Below, piece after piece: positions 15,791 to 24,971 of a stretch of DNA of 64,000 bases. This DNA is from Candidatus Aenigmatarchaeota archaeon (GTDB taxonomy: Archaea; Aenigmatarchaeota; Aenigmatarchaeia; CG10238-14). Below the pieces are notes generated by a model. It worked only from the letters and a program-made list of their open reading frames with translations. It searched no databases and was not told the origin of the DNA. Where the stretch lies: assembly GCA_018304545.1 (NCBI GenBank), contig JAGVVZ010000006.1:40239-104238 (forward strand). Reading direction: 5' to 3'. The position numbers were made by a program, and so were the translations under genes. The number at the start of each line of letters is the position of its first letter. Positions within the stretch are counted from its first letter, which is position 1.

Positions 15791-17218
15791 TTAGTTTTTA
15801 ATCATAATTGATTTTATATTGCAGAACTCCCATAGGCCGTGCTTTGATAACCCTCTGCCGATGCCCGATTCTTTGACACCACCATAAGAAACCTGCGGAA
15901 ATACAATAAGGGTATCATTTATCCTCACAGATCCGCATTCTAATTTTTTAGAAATTTCATTGGCCTTTTCAATATCATTTGACCAAACAGATGCACCCAG
16001 TCCATATTGTGTATTATTCGCTTGTTCGATAGCATCATCAATATTCTTGGTTACAACTACTGGCACGACAGGTCCGAACACTTCCTCTTTCAACACTCTC
16101 ATTCTTTCGTTTGCTCTTATCATAACTGTCGGCAAATAGAAATATCCTCTTTGAAAATCGGATTGTTTTCTGCCGCCAGTAAGAATTGTCGCCCCGTTGT
16201 TTTTAGCGTCTTTGACTTGACTTTCTAAATTATTTAGCTGTTCAAAACTGACTATCGGTCCCATGCTGACGCCGTCTTCCATCGGGTTTCCTACTTTCAG
16301 TTTATTCGCTGCCTCGACAAACGCATCAATGAATTGATCGCTGATCTTCTGATCAACAAAAAATCTTTTATCAGCCGAGCAACATTGACCGCAATTATAA
16401 TATCTGCCCGTTATCAATCCGCTGACCGTCTTTTCAATATCTGCATCTTCGCATATTATGGCTGGATCGCTACCACCTAACTCCAACACTACTTTTTTTA
16501 ATGAGCCGCCCCCTTTGCTCGCTATTTCTTTTCCTACTAGCGAACTGCCGGTGAACGAAATCATGTCGATGTTGCTCTCGACTAAATATCTACCTGTTTT
16601 AGCTTTGCCTAAAATCAGATTCAAAACATTTTTCGGTATGCCTGCCTCGTGATATATTTTCACCAGTTCATGACCGACTATCGTACTCAGCTCGGACGGC
16701 TTAAACACGACAGAATTTCCTGTCAGTAAAGCTGGAGTTATCGCCCATGTAGGTATGCCAATAGGAAAATTCCACACACTTATTACACCTACAACGCCCA
16801 ATGCCTCGTATCTAAGCATGCCCTTATAATCCGAAGTTTCCAAATTCACTTCCTCATCTTGCAAATATTCTATACCTTTAGTTGCCATCCATTTCGTTTC
16901 TTTAATGACAGAATTAATTTCATCTTCCGATTCGGATAACGGCTTGCCAACTTCTGATGTTATCAGTTCTTTCATTTGTTTTCTTTTACTGTCAAGAATC
17001 TTTGTCATTTCAAGAAGGATTTCAGCTCTTTCGTCTATGCTTGTCCGTCTCCATTCTGATAGTGATTGCCTCGCAACCTTAACCGCTCTGCCAACATCAT
17101 TTTCATCCGCCGTCCTAGCCTTTCCAAAAATTTCCTCAGTGGCTGGATTATAAGAATAGAACATCTCAGCTGTTCCTTCTATCTCCTTTCCATCTATCAA
17201 ATGCGTAGCAAAAAACAT
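15791..17218 (-). CDS. NAD(P)-dependent aldehyde dehydrogenase, succinate-semialdehyde type
   Basis: 475 residues, full length for the ALDH superfamily. The general base Glu is in VVLELGGSDPAII (about 247) and the catalytic Cys in NCGQCCSADKRFFV (about 280). The 'GQCC..dKRf' form is typical of the YneI/Sad branch that oxidises succinate semialdehyde and related short aldehydes. The NAD-binding FTGSSLVGKEIASKGG is also present. It stands as a single gene between surface-protein genes. Substrate preference cannot be settled by sequence; lactaldehyde and glyceraldehyde-type substrates are possible alternatives. Confidence 0.88.
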   Translation of the reverse strand: MFFATHLIDGKEIEGTAEMFYSYNPATEEIFGKARTADENDVGRAVKVARQSLSEWRRTSIDERAEILLEMTKILDSKRKQMKELITSEVGKPLSESEDEINSVIKETKWMATKGIEYLQDEEVNLETSDYKGMLRYEALGVVGVISVWNFPIGIPTWAITPALLTGNSVVFKPSELSTIVGHELVKIYHEAGIPKNVLNLILGKAKTGRYLVESNIDMISFTGSSLVGKEIASKGGGSLKKVVLELGGSDPAIICEDADIEKTVSGLITGRYYNCGQCCSADKRFFVDQKISDQFIDAFVEAANKLKVGNPMEDGVSMGPIVSFEQLNNLESQVKDAKNNGATILTGGRKQSDFQRGYFYLPTVMIRANERMRVLKEEVFGPVVPVVVTKNIDDAIEQANNTQYGLGASVWSNDIEKANEISKKLECGSVRINDTLIVFPQVSYGGVKESGIGRGLSKHGLWEFCNIKSIMIKN

Positions 17219-17266
17219 AATTCATATATGATTGACTAATTATAAATTACTGATTAGAGACCTGGA

Positions 17267-19699
17267 TCAGAACGATTCATGTCTTCTTCTTCCTTTATGA
17301 GGATCATATTTGAAAGTAAACCACAGTATGACAATAACTAGAATGAAAAACAAAATCATTAACCAAAACCAATCAGGCAGAGTCATTCTTCTTTTTACAT
17401 TCAAACTTGAAGTAATGGAATAATTGACTTGCCCGGCAACTGTCAATGTGAACTGATAAATCTTTTCTTCAGCATCACATGGCACATCAACTGTCGCTTC
17501 AACAGGCTTGACCTCATTGGATTTCACATAAATTTTTGTAGACGGCAACAAGAACCATTCACCTGTTTCTCCTAGTATTTTCAATTCAAAGGCATCATCA
17601 TTCTCTCCTTTATTAGTGACCCAAAATTTGATTTTATTTGTTTCACAACTGAAAACATCATATTGACTCTGGACTTGTATGAACGGCAAGCCGCCTGCAG
17701 AATTAAATTCTCTGGTCAAAGAATCGGAGACGTATTTGTTCGTGGCAAAAGCACTCATCCTAAATATTCTGCTAAGATCTGTTGGAGTGTAAACTGTGAA
17801 AAGGATATCTTTCGTCTGATTGACACCAAGAGAAAATATTGGGGAATAATAAGATTTCCTGAATGCCTGCAAACTTGCGATTATATTTCTCTCAGTATTC
17901 TTACCGCAATTTGAAATCTTTGCTCTTACATCAACATTTTTTTGTGGAGTGGTCTTGTCCTCCACCCAGATATCTTCAGCAACCAAGCAATGATCAGGTT
18001 TAGAGGACAGCAAATCTTCAATGCTCTTCCCGCCACAGTCTTTCACGACAAACTTCGTAAATTCCGTATCCCTGCCTTCTCCCTGAACTATAATCTTTGC
18101 CTCATGCATTCCCGGATCTAACTGGAAAGGTTTTATGCCGTATCTTACCGAAAGCATATCATCCTCATTCTCATCCAGAATTTCTTCATCATCACCGATC
18201 AAAATAAATTTGCCGCTATTATCTTTGACGAAAAACATCGCTTTTATTTTTGAGGGATCTGGTAACTGTGATTTGATTCTGGCAAAGAGGAACAGCTCCT
18301 CATTCTCATCATTGCATATGCTTATCGGACTAACTCCTACATCGTCAATCAATACGAACTGCGGTGTTTCTTCGATTTCCAATTCCTTGGTTTCTTTATC
18401 AGAAGATTCTTCTACAGACGCTTCGACTGTCACGTTGTGAATGCCTTCTGTGAAATTATTTGCCTTCAGATTGAAGCTGATTGACTGGGATTCTGTTTTC
18501 GCCAAATTCAAAGTTTCTGAATCAAACTCTCTGTCGTCTATTGACATGCTAACTGAAACGGGATGCTTGCCATCAGGCGCTTCGCTTAATCTGACATTGC
18601 TTAGAATTACCATTTCCCCGTCCTGTTTTACAGATGACGGCTGCACTTCGGTGTCATAAACATCCACCACAAATTTAACGGGCTTGGATTTTACGACAAC
18701 CGTCACTGCGTCTAAATCAGCAGCTCCTTTATTATCAGTAACCTTTAACGATATTGCATGGCTGCCGACAGAATAAACTCTGCTAAAAGATATAGAATTG
18801 CTTAATAATATTTCCTCTTCCCTCCATTCGTATGAAACTATGTAGCCATCCGGATCGTATGATTTGATTCCATCTAACACTACAAATTCGTTTTCAAAAA
18901 CTGTTTGGTCAGGACCGGCATCTGCAACTGGCGGCATGTTTTTGATTGTTGTTGTGGTTGGTGGAACTGTAGTTGACGTGGCTTTGGGATTCACTCTATA
19001 TCCCCCTGAACCAGAACACATAATAGATCCAGAAATACCTATACAAGTTGCTCCGCCCTTTTCACCTGTGAAGGTTGCTGTATAAAAATTAGGGTTTAAT
19101 GTTCTTCCTATCCATGACCACGTGCATACTCCTCCGCTACAGCTGATCGAATCGGGTGAGTTAGAATTGACATAAGCCCCTCCGCCTGAATTCATAGAGA
19201 CACATGTGTAACCGTAACTTGATTGCGCTTGGAATGTAACTGTATCTCCAGAAGTTACGCTATTTGGTATCACTGTAACGGTAATCGGATCGCAGGTACT
19301 TGGAATTGTAGGCGGTGGAGGAGAAGACGGTGGCGCGGTAGATGGTGGTGGTTGATACGGAGCTTTATACCAAATGGTATTACCGCAATAGCTGCACTTG
19401 GTCGAACATACTTGGCCCGGACTGCATGTACTTGTCAGATATTGTCTTTCCCCCTGACAATCATCATTGCATCCAGTAGCGGATAGATCCTTGCATGCGG
19501 GCTGATTATATTTGGGACACATCTCAATGAGAAATTGCCCTGAGGTGACCTGAGACCCGCATCCACCCCAGTTAAATGAACATCCTCTGCCGCATCCGCC
19601 TCCAGCATTATAATCACTGCATGAACAGCTAACTGATAAAACTGGTTGGAGCAACAAAACAAAAGCAAGCAAGATAGATAGATAGAATTTAGAAGACAT
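17267..19699 (-). CDS. large PKD-domain surface protein with C-terminal anchor
   Basis: 810 residues. A signal peptide (to about residue 22) is followed by a cysteine-rich N-terminal region (about 23-110), a proline/serine-rich linker, an Ig-like region (about 135-240), a Thr linker, and a clear PKD domain (about 258-340) with ADAGPDQTVFENEFVVLDG and SYDPDG. Several CARDB/Ig-like repeats follow, with a C-terminal membrane helix (LPDWFWLMILFFILVIVILW) and a basic tail. It would stand on the outer face as an adhesin or S-layer-associated protein. The gene is divergent from the hydroxyacid-dehydrogenase homologue. Confidence 0.85.
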   Translation of the reverse strand: MSSKFYLSILLAFVLLLQPVLSVSCSCSDYNAGGGCGRGCSFNWGGCGSQVTSGQFLIEMCPKYNQPACKDLSATGCNDDCQGERQYLTSTCSPGQVCSTKCSYCGNTIWYKAPYQPPPSTAPPSSPPPPTIPSTCDPITVTVIPNSVTSGDTVTFQAQSSYGYTCVSMNSGGGAYVNSNSPDSISCSGGVCTWSWIGRTLNPNFYTATFTGEKGGATCIGISGSIMCSGSGGYRVNPKATSTTVPPTTTTIKNMPPVADAGPDQTVFENEFVVLDGIKSYDPDGYIVSYEWREEEILLSNSISFSRVYSVGSHAISLKVTDNKGAADLDAVTVVVKSKPVKFVVDVYDTEVQPSSVKQDGEMVILSNVRLSEAPDGKHPVSVSMSIDDREFDSETLNLAKTESQSISFNLKANNFTEGIHNVTVEASVEESSDKETKELEIEETPQFVLIDDVGVSPISICNDENEELFLFARIKSQLPDPSKIKAMFFVKDNSGKFILIGDDEEILDENEDDMLSVRYGIKPFQLDPGMHEAKIIVQGEGRDTEFTKFVVKDCGGKSIEDLLSSKPDHCLVAEDIWVEDKTTPQKNVDVRAKISNCGKNTERNIIASLQAFRKSYYSPIFSLGVNQTKDILFTVYTPTDLSRIFRMSAFATNKYVSDSLTREFNSAGGLPFIQVQSQYDVFSCETNKIKFWVTNKGENDDAFELKILGETGEWFLLPSTKIYVKSNEVKPVEATVDVPCDAEEKIYQFTLTVAGQVNYSITSSLNVKRRMTLPDWFWLMILFFILVIVILWFTFKYDPHKGRRRHESF

Positions 19700-19872
19700 T
19701 CGACTCTAAATATAATTGTATTTAACTAGTATTTCTATTTTGCAATTAGGAACTTTAGCAATTTTAATATATATTTCTCGAAGAGTTGAATGAGTTAATT
19801 CTAAAAGAACTGAGTTGTAAATGCTCGAAATTAAGTTATATAATTTTATAGTTGTAAATTTTAGTTGGTAAC

Positions 19873-20820
19873 ATGAAGTTCAATAAAATTGTTATGATCG
19901 GAATTGGAGAAACATCATTAGACTCAGTATATTGGAGAAAAATAGATGCACTAGGTGAAAAGGTAGTTAAACTTTCTAAGGATAGTTCTGAAATTGAAAA
20001 GCAACTTATGGATGCCGATTGTTTGGTTGTAGGTTTTGGTGTAAAGGTAGATGAAAACAGGATAAAAAATTCACCTAAATTGAAGTATATAGGAATGCTT
20101 GGAACAGGTTATGGAAATATTGATGCTAATTATGCGAATAGCAAGAAAATTGCAGTGACAAATATTCCAGGATATTCAAGAGAAGCTGTAGCTGAACTTG
20201 TCTTTGGAATGATATTGGATCATATAAGAGAATTGGAAAGGGCTAAGCAAAGAGCAAGAAAAGGTGATTATTCTGATTCGGGATATTTTGTTTCTGAAAT
20301 TAAAGGAAAGACATTCGGGATAATTGGATTGGGTAGAAATGGAAGCAGAGTTGCGGAAATTGCTTTAGGTTTCGGTGCAGATGTTAGGTATTGGTCTAGA
20401 AACAGAAAAAAAGAATTAGAATCGAAGGGGATAAAATTTGAAGATATAGATGTATTGATTCCCAAATGCGATCTCTTATCGTTGCATCTTGCGTTAACAA
20501 GAGAAACTGAAAATTTTCTGAACGAAAAAAGAATTGAGAAAATCAAGAACGATGCAGTAGTTATCAACACTTCTCCCATGGAATTAGTGAATTTAGATGC
20601 GTTAGAAAAGAGACTTGTTAAAGGTGATATGACATTTATTTTAGATCATTCTGATGAAATGAGTGAAGAAAATTTAAGAAAACTTTCAAAATATAAAAAT
20701 TGTATGATTTATCCGCCAATTGGTTATATAACAAAAGAAGCAAGAATAGCAAAACAGGATATTTTCGTTGGGAATATGGAAAATTTCTTGAAAGGATCGC
20801 CAACAAATAAAGTTAATTAA
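19873..20820 (+). CDS. D-2-hydroxyacid dehydrogenase homologue lacking the catalytic residues
   Basis: 315 residues with the fold of formate/glycerate/lactate dehydrogenases: an N-terminal substrate domain and a Rossmann domain with FGIIGLGRNGSRVAEIAL (GxGxxG, about 140-160). The usual 'NTaRG' Arg is absent (INTSPMELVN), the LDV..EP Glu position reads LDHSDEMSEEN, and the 'PHI' His is replaced (YPPIGYI). So all three catalytic positions appear changed. It may be a regulatory NAD-binding protein or use another chemistry. The upstream region is TA-rich with single-gene promoter spacing. Confidence 0.8.
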   Translation: MKFNKIVMIGIGETSLDSVYWRKIDALGEKVVKLSKDSSEIEKQLMDADCLVVGFGVKVDENRIKNSPKLKYIGMLGTGYGNIDANYANSKKIAVTNIPGYSREAVAELVFGMILDHIRELERAKQRARKGDYSDSGYFVSEIKGKTFGIIGLGRNGSRVAEIALGFGADVRYWSRNRKKELESKGIKFEDIDVLIPKCDLLSLHLALTRETENFLNEKRIEKIKNDAVVINTSPMELVNLDALEKRLVKGDMTFILDHSDEMSEENLRKLSKYKNCMIYPPIGYITKEARIAKQDIFVGNMENFLKGSPTNKVN

Positions 20821-20929
20821 ATCGCGACATCAGATTTTGTAGCTACTGTGCATCGACAATAAATCAGTAGATATAAAACAGAAATCAAAAACCAAATCTT
20901 TTTAAACTTAATATCATAATATTTGAGAT

Positions 20930-21044
20930 ACGGGTTGAATATAATGACGGGTAAAGGAACCGGTGTAAGCCGGAACATGGTATAATCGTTTACTTATTCT
21001 CCTAAATATATCTGTCTGCGATTGCTTTTCTGTGAGGTTTTTCT
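20930..21044 (+). promoter_or_regulatory. leader of the ppsA operon with a short hairpin
   Basis: A TATA-like tttttaaa near 20900 would start transcription about 115 bases before ppsA. The leader contains a small hairpin (ccgg tgtaag ccgg, around 20960-20975) and a 13-codon mini-ORF (ATG at 20944). A good ribosome-binding sequence (gtgaggt) precedes ppsA. Most other genes here look leaderless, so this leader is unusual and might carry regulation. No known riboswitch can be completed from it. Confidence 0.35.
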
Positions 21045-23435
21045 ATGGTTAGTGCTGCCTATAACCACCGGACAGAAAAACTGTTGTGGTTGAAAGAAGT
21101 CGGAATGAAGGATATCGCACTAGTCGGCGGCAAGAATGCATCACTGGGCGAAATGATTCAGAACTTAGCAAGTAAAGGAATAAAAATACCGAATGGGTTT
21201 GTTGTCACAACTAATGCATATTTACACTATTTGCGAAGTGCTGGCTTGTATGACAACGTTATGAACATAGCTTCTAGCATAGATCACTCTAGTATAAATG
21301 ATCTAAAAGAAAAGGCGGAAAAAATCAGATGGATGATAACGAACGCGCAAATGCCGAAAGATCTGGAAGAAGAAATATACAAATACTATAAAGAATTAGG
21401 TGATGGCAAAGAAACAGATGTTGCCGTAAGAAGTTCTGCCACGGCTGAAGATTTGTCTGATGCATCTTTCGCAGGCCAACAAGAAACTTTCCTCAACGTT
21501 AAAGGAAAAAAACATCTGATTGGATCTGTGAAGAACTGCTTCGCGTCGCTGTTTACTGAGAGAGCCATCTCCTACAGACACAGTAGAAAAATAGATGACG
21601 TTGCTATCTCGATCACTGTACAAAAAATGGTTAGAAGCGAACATGCATGCTCGGGTGTCATGTTTTCCATTGACACAGAAAGCGGATTCAAAGATGTTGT
21701 ATTAATAAATTCTACATATGGATTAGGTGAAGCTTTGGTAAAAGGCATCGTCAACCCCGATGAGTTCATAGTTTTCAAACCCACATTAAAGAAAGGATAT
21801 AAATCAATAATCAGCAAAAAGGTTGGTTCGAAATCTGTAAAGATAATATATTCATCAAAGGGCACCGAGCAGATAGATGTTCCCGCTCATGACAGAAACA
21901 AATTCAGCTTAACTGATGATGAGATAATCCAGCTAGCAAACTATGCATGCATAATTGAAGATTATTATAAGAAGCCTATGGACATAGAATGGGCTAAAGA
22001 TTCGTTAACTGATGAATTACTCATATTACAGGCAAGACCAGAAACAATTCACTCAATCGACAGCAAAAGCTATATAGAAGAGTATGAATTGAAAGAGAAG
22101 AGCAACATATTAGTAAAGGGGCTGTCTGTAGGATCAAAAATAGGTGTGGGAAAAGTAAACGTTGTTTTGAACAGAAATCAGATGGCTGATTTTAAAGAAG
22201 GAGAGATTCTAGTAACAGATATCACTGATCCTGACTGGGAACCTATAATGAAAAAATCATCGGCTATAGTAACTAACAAGGGCGGGAGAACATGTCACGC
22301 TGCCATCGTATCCAGAGAGCTGGGAATTCCCTGCATAGTTGGAACGGAAAAGGCTACTGGAATATTGAAAGATGGTCAAGACGTCACCGTATCTTGTGCT
22401 GGTGGTGAGATAGGCGAAGTGTATGACGGCAAATTGAAATATGAGATAAGAAAAACGGATACGAAACATCTGCCTGAAACAAAAACTAAGATAATGATGA
22501 ACATTGGCATACCTGATAGCGTATTCTCATACGCCAAAATTCCTTGCGATGGAGTTGGATTGGCAAGAGAAGAGTTCATCATAAGTTCATATATAGGCAT
22601 ACATCCTTTGGCCTTGGTTGGTTTTGATAAACTAACTGAAGACTATCATAAAGATATTGTCAAATCGATAAACGAAAAAACGGGAGGATATGAAGATAAA
22701 AGGCAATTTTTCATTGATAATTTAGCTCAAGGCGTTGCAAGAATAGCTTCGGCATTCTATCCGAAAGATGTCATTGTCAGGTTGTCAGATTTCAAGACGA
22801 ATGAATATTCCAACTTGATCGGCGGCGAACTTTACGAGCCGGTGGAATCAAACCCTATGATCGGATGGAGGGGCGCATCTAGATATTATGATAATAGATT
22901 TATCGATGCTTTCAAATTGGAATGCATTGCTCTGAAAAAAGCGAGAGACGAACTTGGATTGACAAACATAAAAATAATGGTGCCGTTCTGCAGAACTCCC
23001 GAGGAAGGAAAAAAAGTCATAAAAATAATGGAAGAATGCGGACTCAAGCAGGGAGATGGTTTGCAGATATATGTCATGTGTGAAATACCATCCAACGTCA
23101 TACTTGCTGAAGAATTTGCTGAAATATTTGATGGTTTTTCTATCGGTAGCAACGACCTGACACAACTGATACTTGGTTTAGACAGAGATTCCGAGTTGGT
23201 ATCACATATTTATGACGAGAGAAATGAAGCAGTCAAAAAAATGATAAGAAATGTGATAAAAACCGTTAAATCAAAAGGAAAGAAAATAGGCATATGCGGA
23301 CAAGCACCATCGGACTTTCCCGACTTTGCGGAATTTCTGGTCGAATGTGAAATAGACAGCATATCATTAAACCCTGATACAATTATCAAAACTAAAATGC
23401 TGATTGCAGAGAAAGAAAAAATTCTTGGGAGATAA
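21045..23435 (+). CDS. ppsA: phosphoenolpyruvate synthase
   Basis: 796 residues, normal length. It converts pyruvate + ATP + water to PEP + AMP + phosphate, feeding gluconeogenesis and anaplerosis. N-terminal ATP-binding domain VGGKNASLGEMIQNL and VRSSATAEDLSDASFAGQQETFL; phospho-His domain GGRTCHAAIVSRELGIPCIVGT (His about 417); C-terminal PEP/pyruvate barrel with GEL..P.E.NPMIGWRGASRY, FSIGSNDLTQLILGLDRD and the catalytic Cys in IGICGQAPSD (about 751). First gene of an operon that continues with ppcA three bases later. Confidence 0.97.
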   Translation: MVSAAYNHRTEKLLWLKEVGMKDIALVGGKNASLGEMIQNLASKGIKIPNGFVVTTNAYLHYLRSAGLYDNVMNIASSIDHSSINDLKEKAEKIRWMITNAQMPKDLEEEIYKYYKELGDGKETDVAVRSSATAEDLSDASFAGQQETFLNVKGKKHLIGSVKNCFASLFTERAISYRHSRKIDDVAISITVQKMVRSEHACSGVMFSIDTESGFKDVVLINSTYGLGEALVKGIVNPDEFIVFKPTLKKGYKSIISKKVGSKSVKIIYSSKGTEQIDVPAHDRNKFSLTDDEIIQLANYACIIEDYYKKPMDIEWAKDSLTDELLILQARPETIHSIDSKSYIEEYELKEKSNILVKGLSVGSKIGVGKVNVVLNRNQMADFKEGEILVTDITDPDWEPIMKKSSAIVTNKGGRTCHAAIVSRELGIPCIVGTEKATGILKDGQDVTVSCAGGEIGEVYDGKLKYEIRKTDTKHLPETKTKIMMNIGIPDSVFSYAKIPCDGVGLAREEFIISSYIGIHPLALVGFDKLTEDYHKDIVKSINEKTGGYEDKRQFFIDNLAQGVARIASAFYPKDVIVRLSDFKTNEYSNLIGGELYEPVESNPMIGWRGASRYYDNRFIDAFKLECIALKKARDELGLTNIKIMVPFCRTPEEGKKVIKIMEECGLKQGDGLQIYVMCEIPSNVILAEEFAEIFDGFSIGSNDLTQLILGLDRDSELVSHIYDERNEAVKKMIRNVIKTVKSKGKKIGICGQAPSDFPDFAEFLVECEIDSISLNPDTIIKTKMLIAEKEKILGR

Positions 23436-23437
23436 AA

Positions 23438-24967
23438 ATGAAAATACCTCGCATAATGTCAACACAACATCCCGACTGTGCAAACATGCCTAGTTGGGCA
23501 AAGGGAGAAATGTTTACAAACGGGGAGGAAGTAGAAGAGGTACTAAACGCATTTAAATTGGGATGTGAGGAGCAGCTATGGGATTGGGAAGGAAAAGATG
23601 TTGATTCACATGTTATAAGAAAATTATTTTTGCTGGATAAAAATTTTTTTGAAAAAAATATTTTAGGAAAAGACGTATTCATTACATATAGAATTCCAAA
23701 TCCCGATGTAGAAAAAACTGAAAGGAAAATGATTGTGGAAGCGTTGGAATCAATAGCAAGAAGTGCTGATGTTGCAAAAGAATTTTACGGCAAAGAACAA
23801 ACGCCAATCTTTGAAGTCGCTTTGCCTATGACCACATCTCATCTTCAGCTGCTTAGAGTCTCGTCTTTCTATGAAAAAATTGTTGTTGGGAAGCAGGATA
23901 TAATGGTTCATCCGGAAATAGAGAATTTTTCAATAAAGAATTGGCTGGGGAAGGTTATGCCACAAGAAATCGGAATCATTCCTTTGGTTGAAGACGTTCA
24001 TAGCATATTCAAAATTCGGGAGATATTGAAAAAATTTATTCATTTCAAAAAACCCAAGTATTTGAGACCTTGGTTAGCAAGATCTGATACCGCATTAAAT
24101 TACGGTTTAGCATCAGCAGTTTTAATGATAAAATATGCTTTATCCGAAATATATCAAACACAGCAAGAAACTGGCGTGCTGCAGTATCCCATAATAGGTG
24201 TTGGGTCATTGCCTTTCAGAGGGCATTTATCTCCAGATAACATTGATAATTTTCTTGAAGAGTATTCAGGTTTTCAAACATTCACTTTCCAGTCAGCGCT
24301 GAAATATGATTTTGACAAAAAAGATATTAAGAAAACCATTAAGAAAATAGAAAATAGAAAACTAAAAAAATGTTCTGTTTCCAAAGAAGAGATGAAACAA
24401 GTTTCAAAAATAATAGAAATTTTTTCAAAGAATTACAGACAGAACGTTGCCTCAATGCACGAAGTGATTAATCATGTGTCGAAACATATTCCAAACAGAA
24501 GGATGAGAAAACTGCATATAGGTCTTTTCGGATATAGTAGAGAATTCTCAAAAGGCGTGCATTTGCCAAGAGCAATAAATTTCACTGGCAGTCTTTACTC
24601 AATTGGCGTTCCTCCGGAGATTTTGGGCATGAGGTCTCTTGTTGAAATTGAAAAATCAGGATTCATGGAAACCTTATCAAAGAACTACATTAATATTAAA
24701 GGGGATCTTGAGTTTGCTTTATCATATTTTTCATCTGAAAGTTTAGAAAAGTTAAACAGAACAAAATTATTAACTAATAAGGCAATTGCTTTAATAAAGA
24801 AAGACATGGAAGTAATAAAAGATTTTTATAATCTAACCGAGTTCAATACATCTAAAGAAGAAAAGCATGAGTTATTGGTGAAGAGCATTACCTCAAATTT
24901 GGGAAAAAACAAACCCATTAAAGAATATATTGTCGAGGCTGCAAAGATACGAAGATCTCTAGGGTGA
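23438..24967 (+). CDS. ppcA: archaeal-type phosphoenolpyruvate carboxylase
   Basis: 509 residues of the archaeal PEPCase family, which is shorter than the bacterial enzyme and recognised by the start IPRIMSTQHPDCANMPSW. It carboxylates PEP with bicarbonate to oxaloacetate. A conserved RPWLARSDTALNYGLASAVL block and a GVGSLPFRGHLSP block carry the active site. It begins two bases after the ppsA stop and is followed four bases later by an aminotransferase gene, so pyruvate can flow through PEP to oxaloacetate and then to an amino acid. Confidence 0.97.
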   Translation: MKIPRIMSTQHPDCANMPSWAKGEMFTNGEEVEEVLNAFKLGCEEQLWDWEGKDVDSHVIRKLFLLDKNFFEKNILGKDVFITYRIPNPDVEKTERKMIVEALESIARSADVAKEFYGKEQTPIFEVALPMTTSHLQLLRVSSFYEKIVVGKQDIMVHPEIENFSIKNWLGKVMPQEIGIIPLVEDVHSIFKIREILKKFIHFKKPKYLRPWLARSDTALNYGLASAVLMIKYALSEIYQTQQETGVLQYPIIGVGSLPFRGHLSPDNIDNFLEEYSGFQTFTFQSALKYDFDKKDIKKTIKKIENRKLKKCSVSKEEMKQVSKIIEIFSKNYRQNVASMHEVINHVSKHIPNRRMRKLHIGLFGYSREFSKGVHLPRAINFTGSLYSIGVPPEILGMRSLVEIEKSGFMETLSKNYINIKGDLEFALSYFSSESLEKLNRTKLLTNKAIALIKKDMEVIKDFYNLTEFNTSKEEKHELLVKSITSNLGKNKPIKEYIVEAAKIRRSLG

Positions 24968-24971
24968 TATT

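Noticed and set aside
20940-20990. Cobalamin-riboswitch-like stretch (ggaaccggtgtaagccgg) before ppsA
   Set aside because: Only one hairpin resembles the B12 core; the other conserved boxes are not found downstream, and such riboswitches are not expected for an archaeal ppsA.
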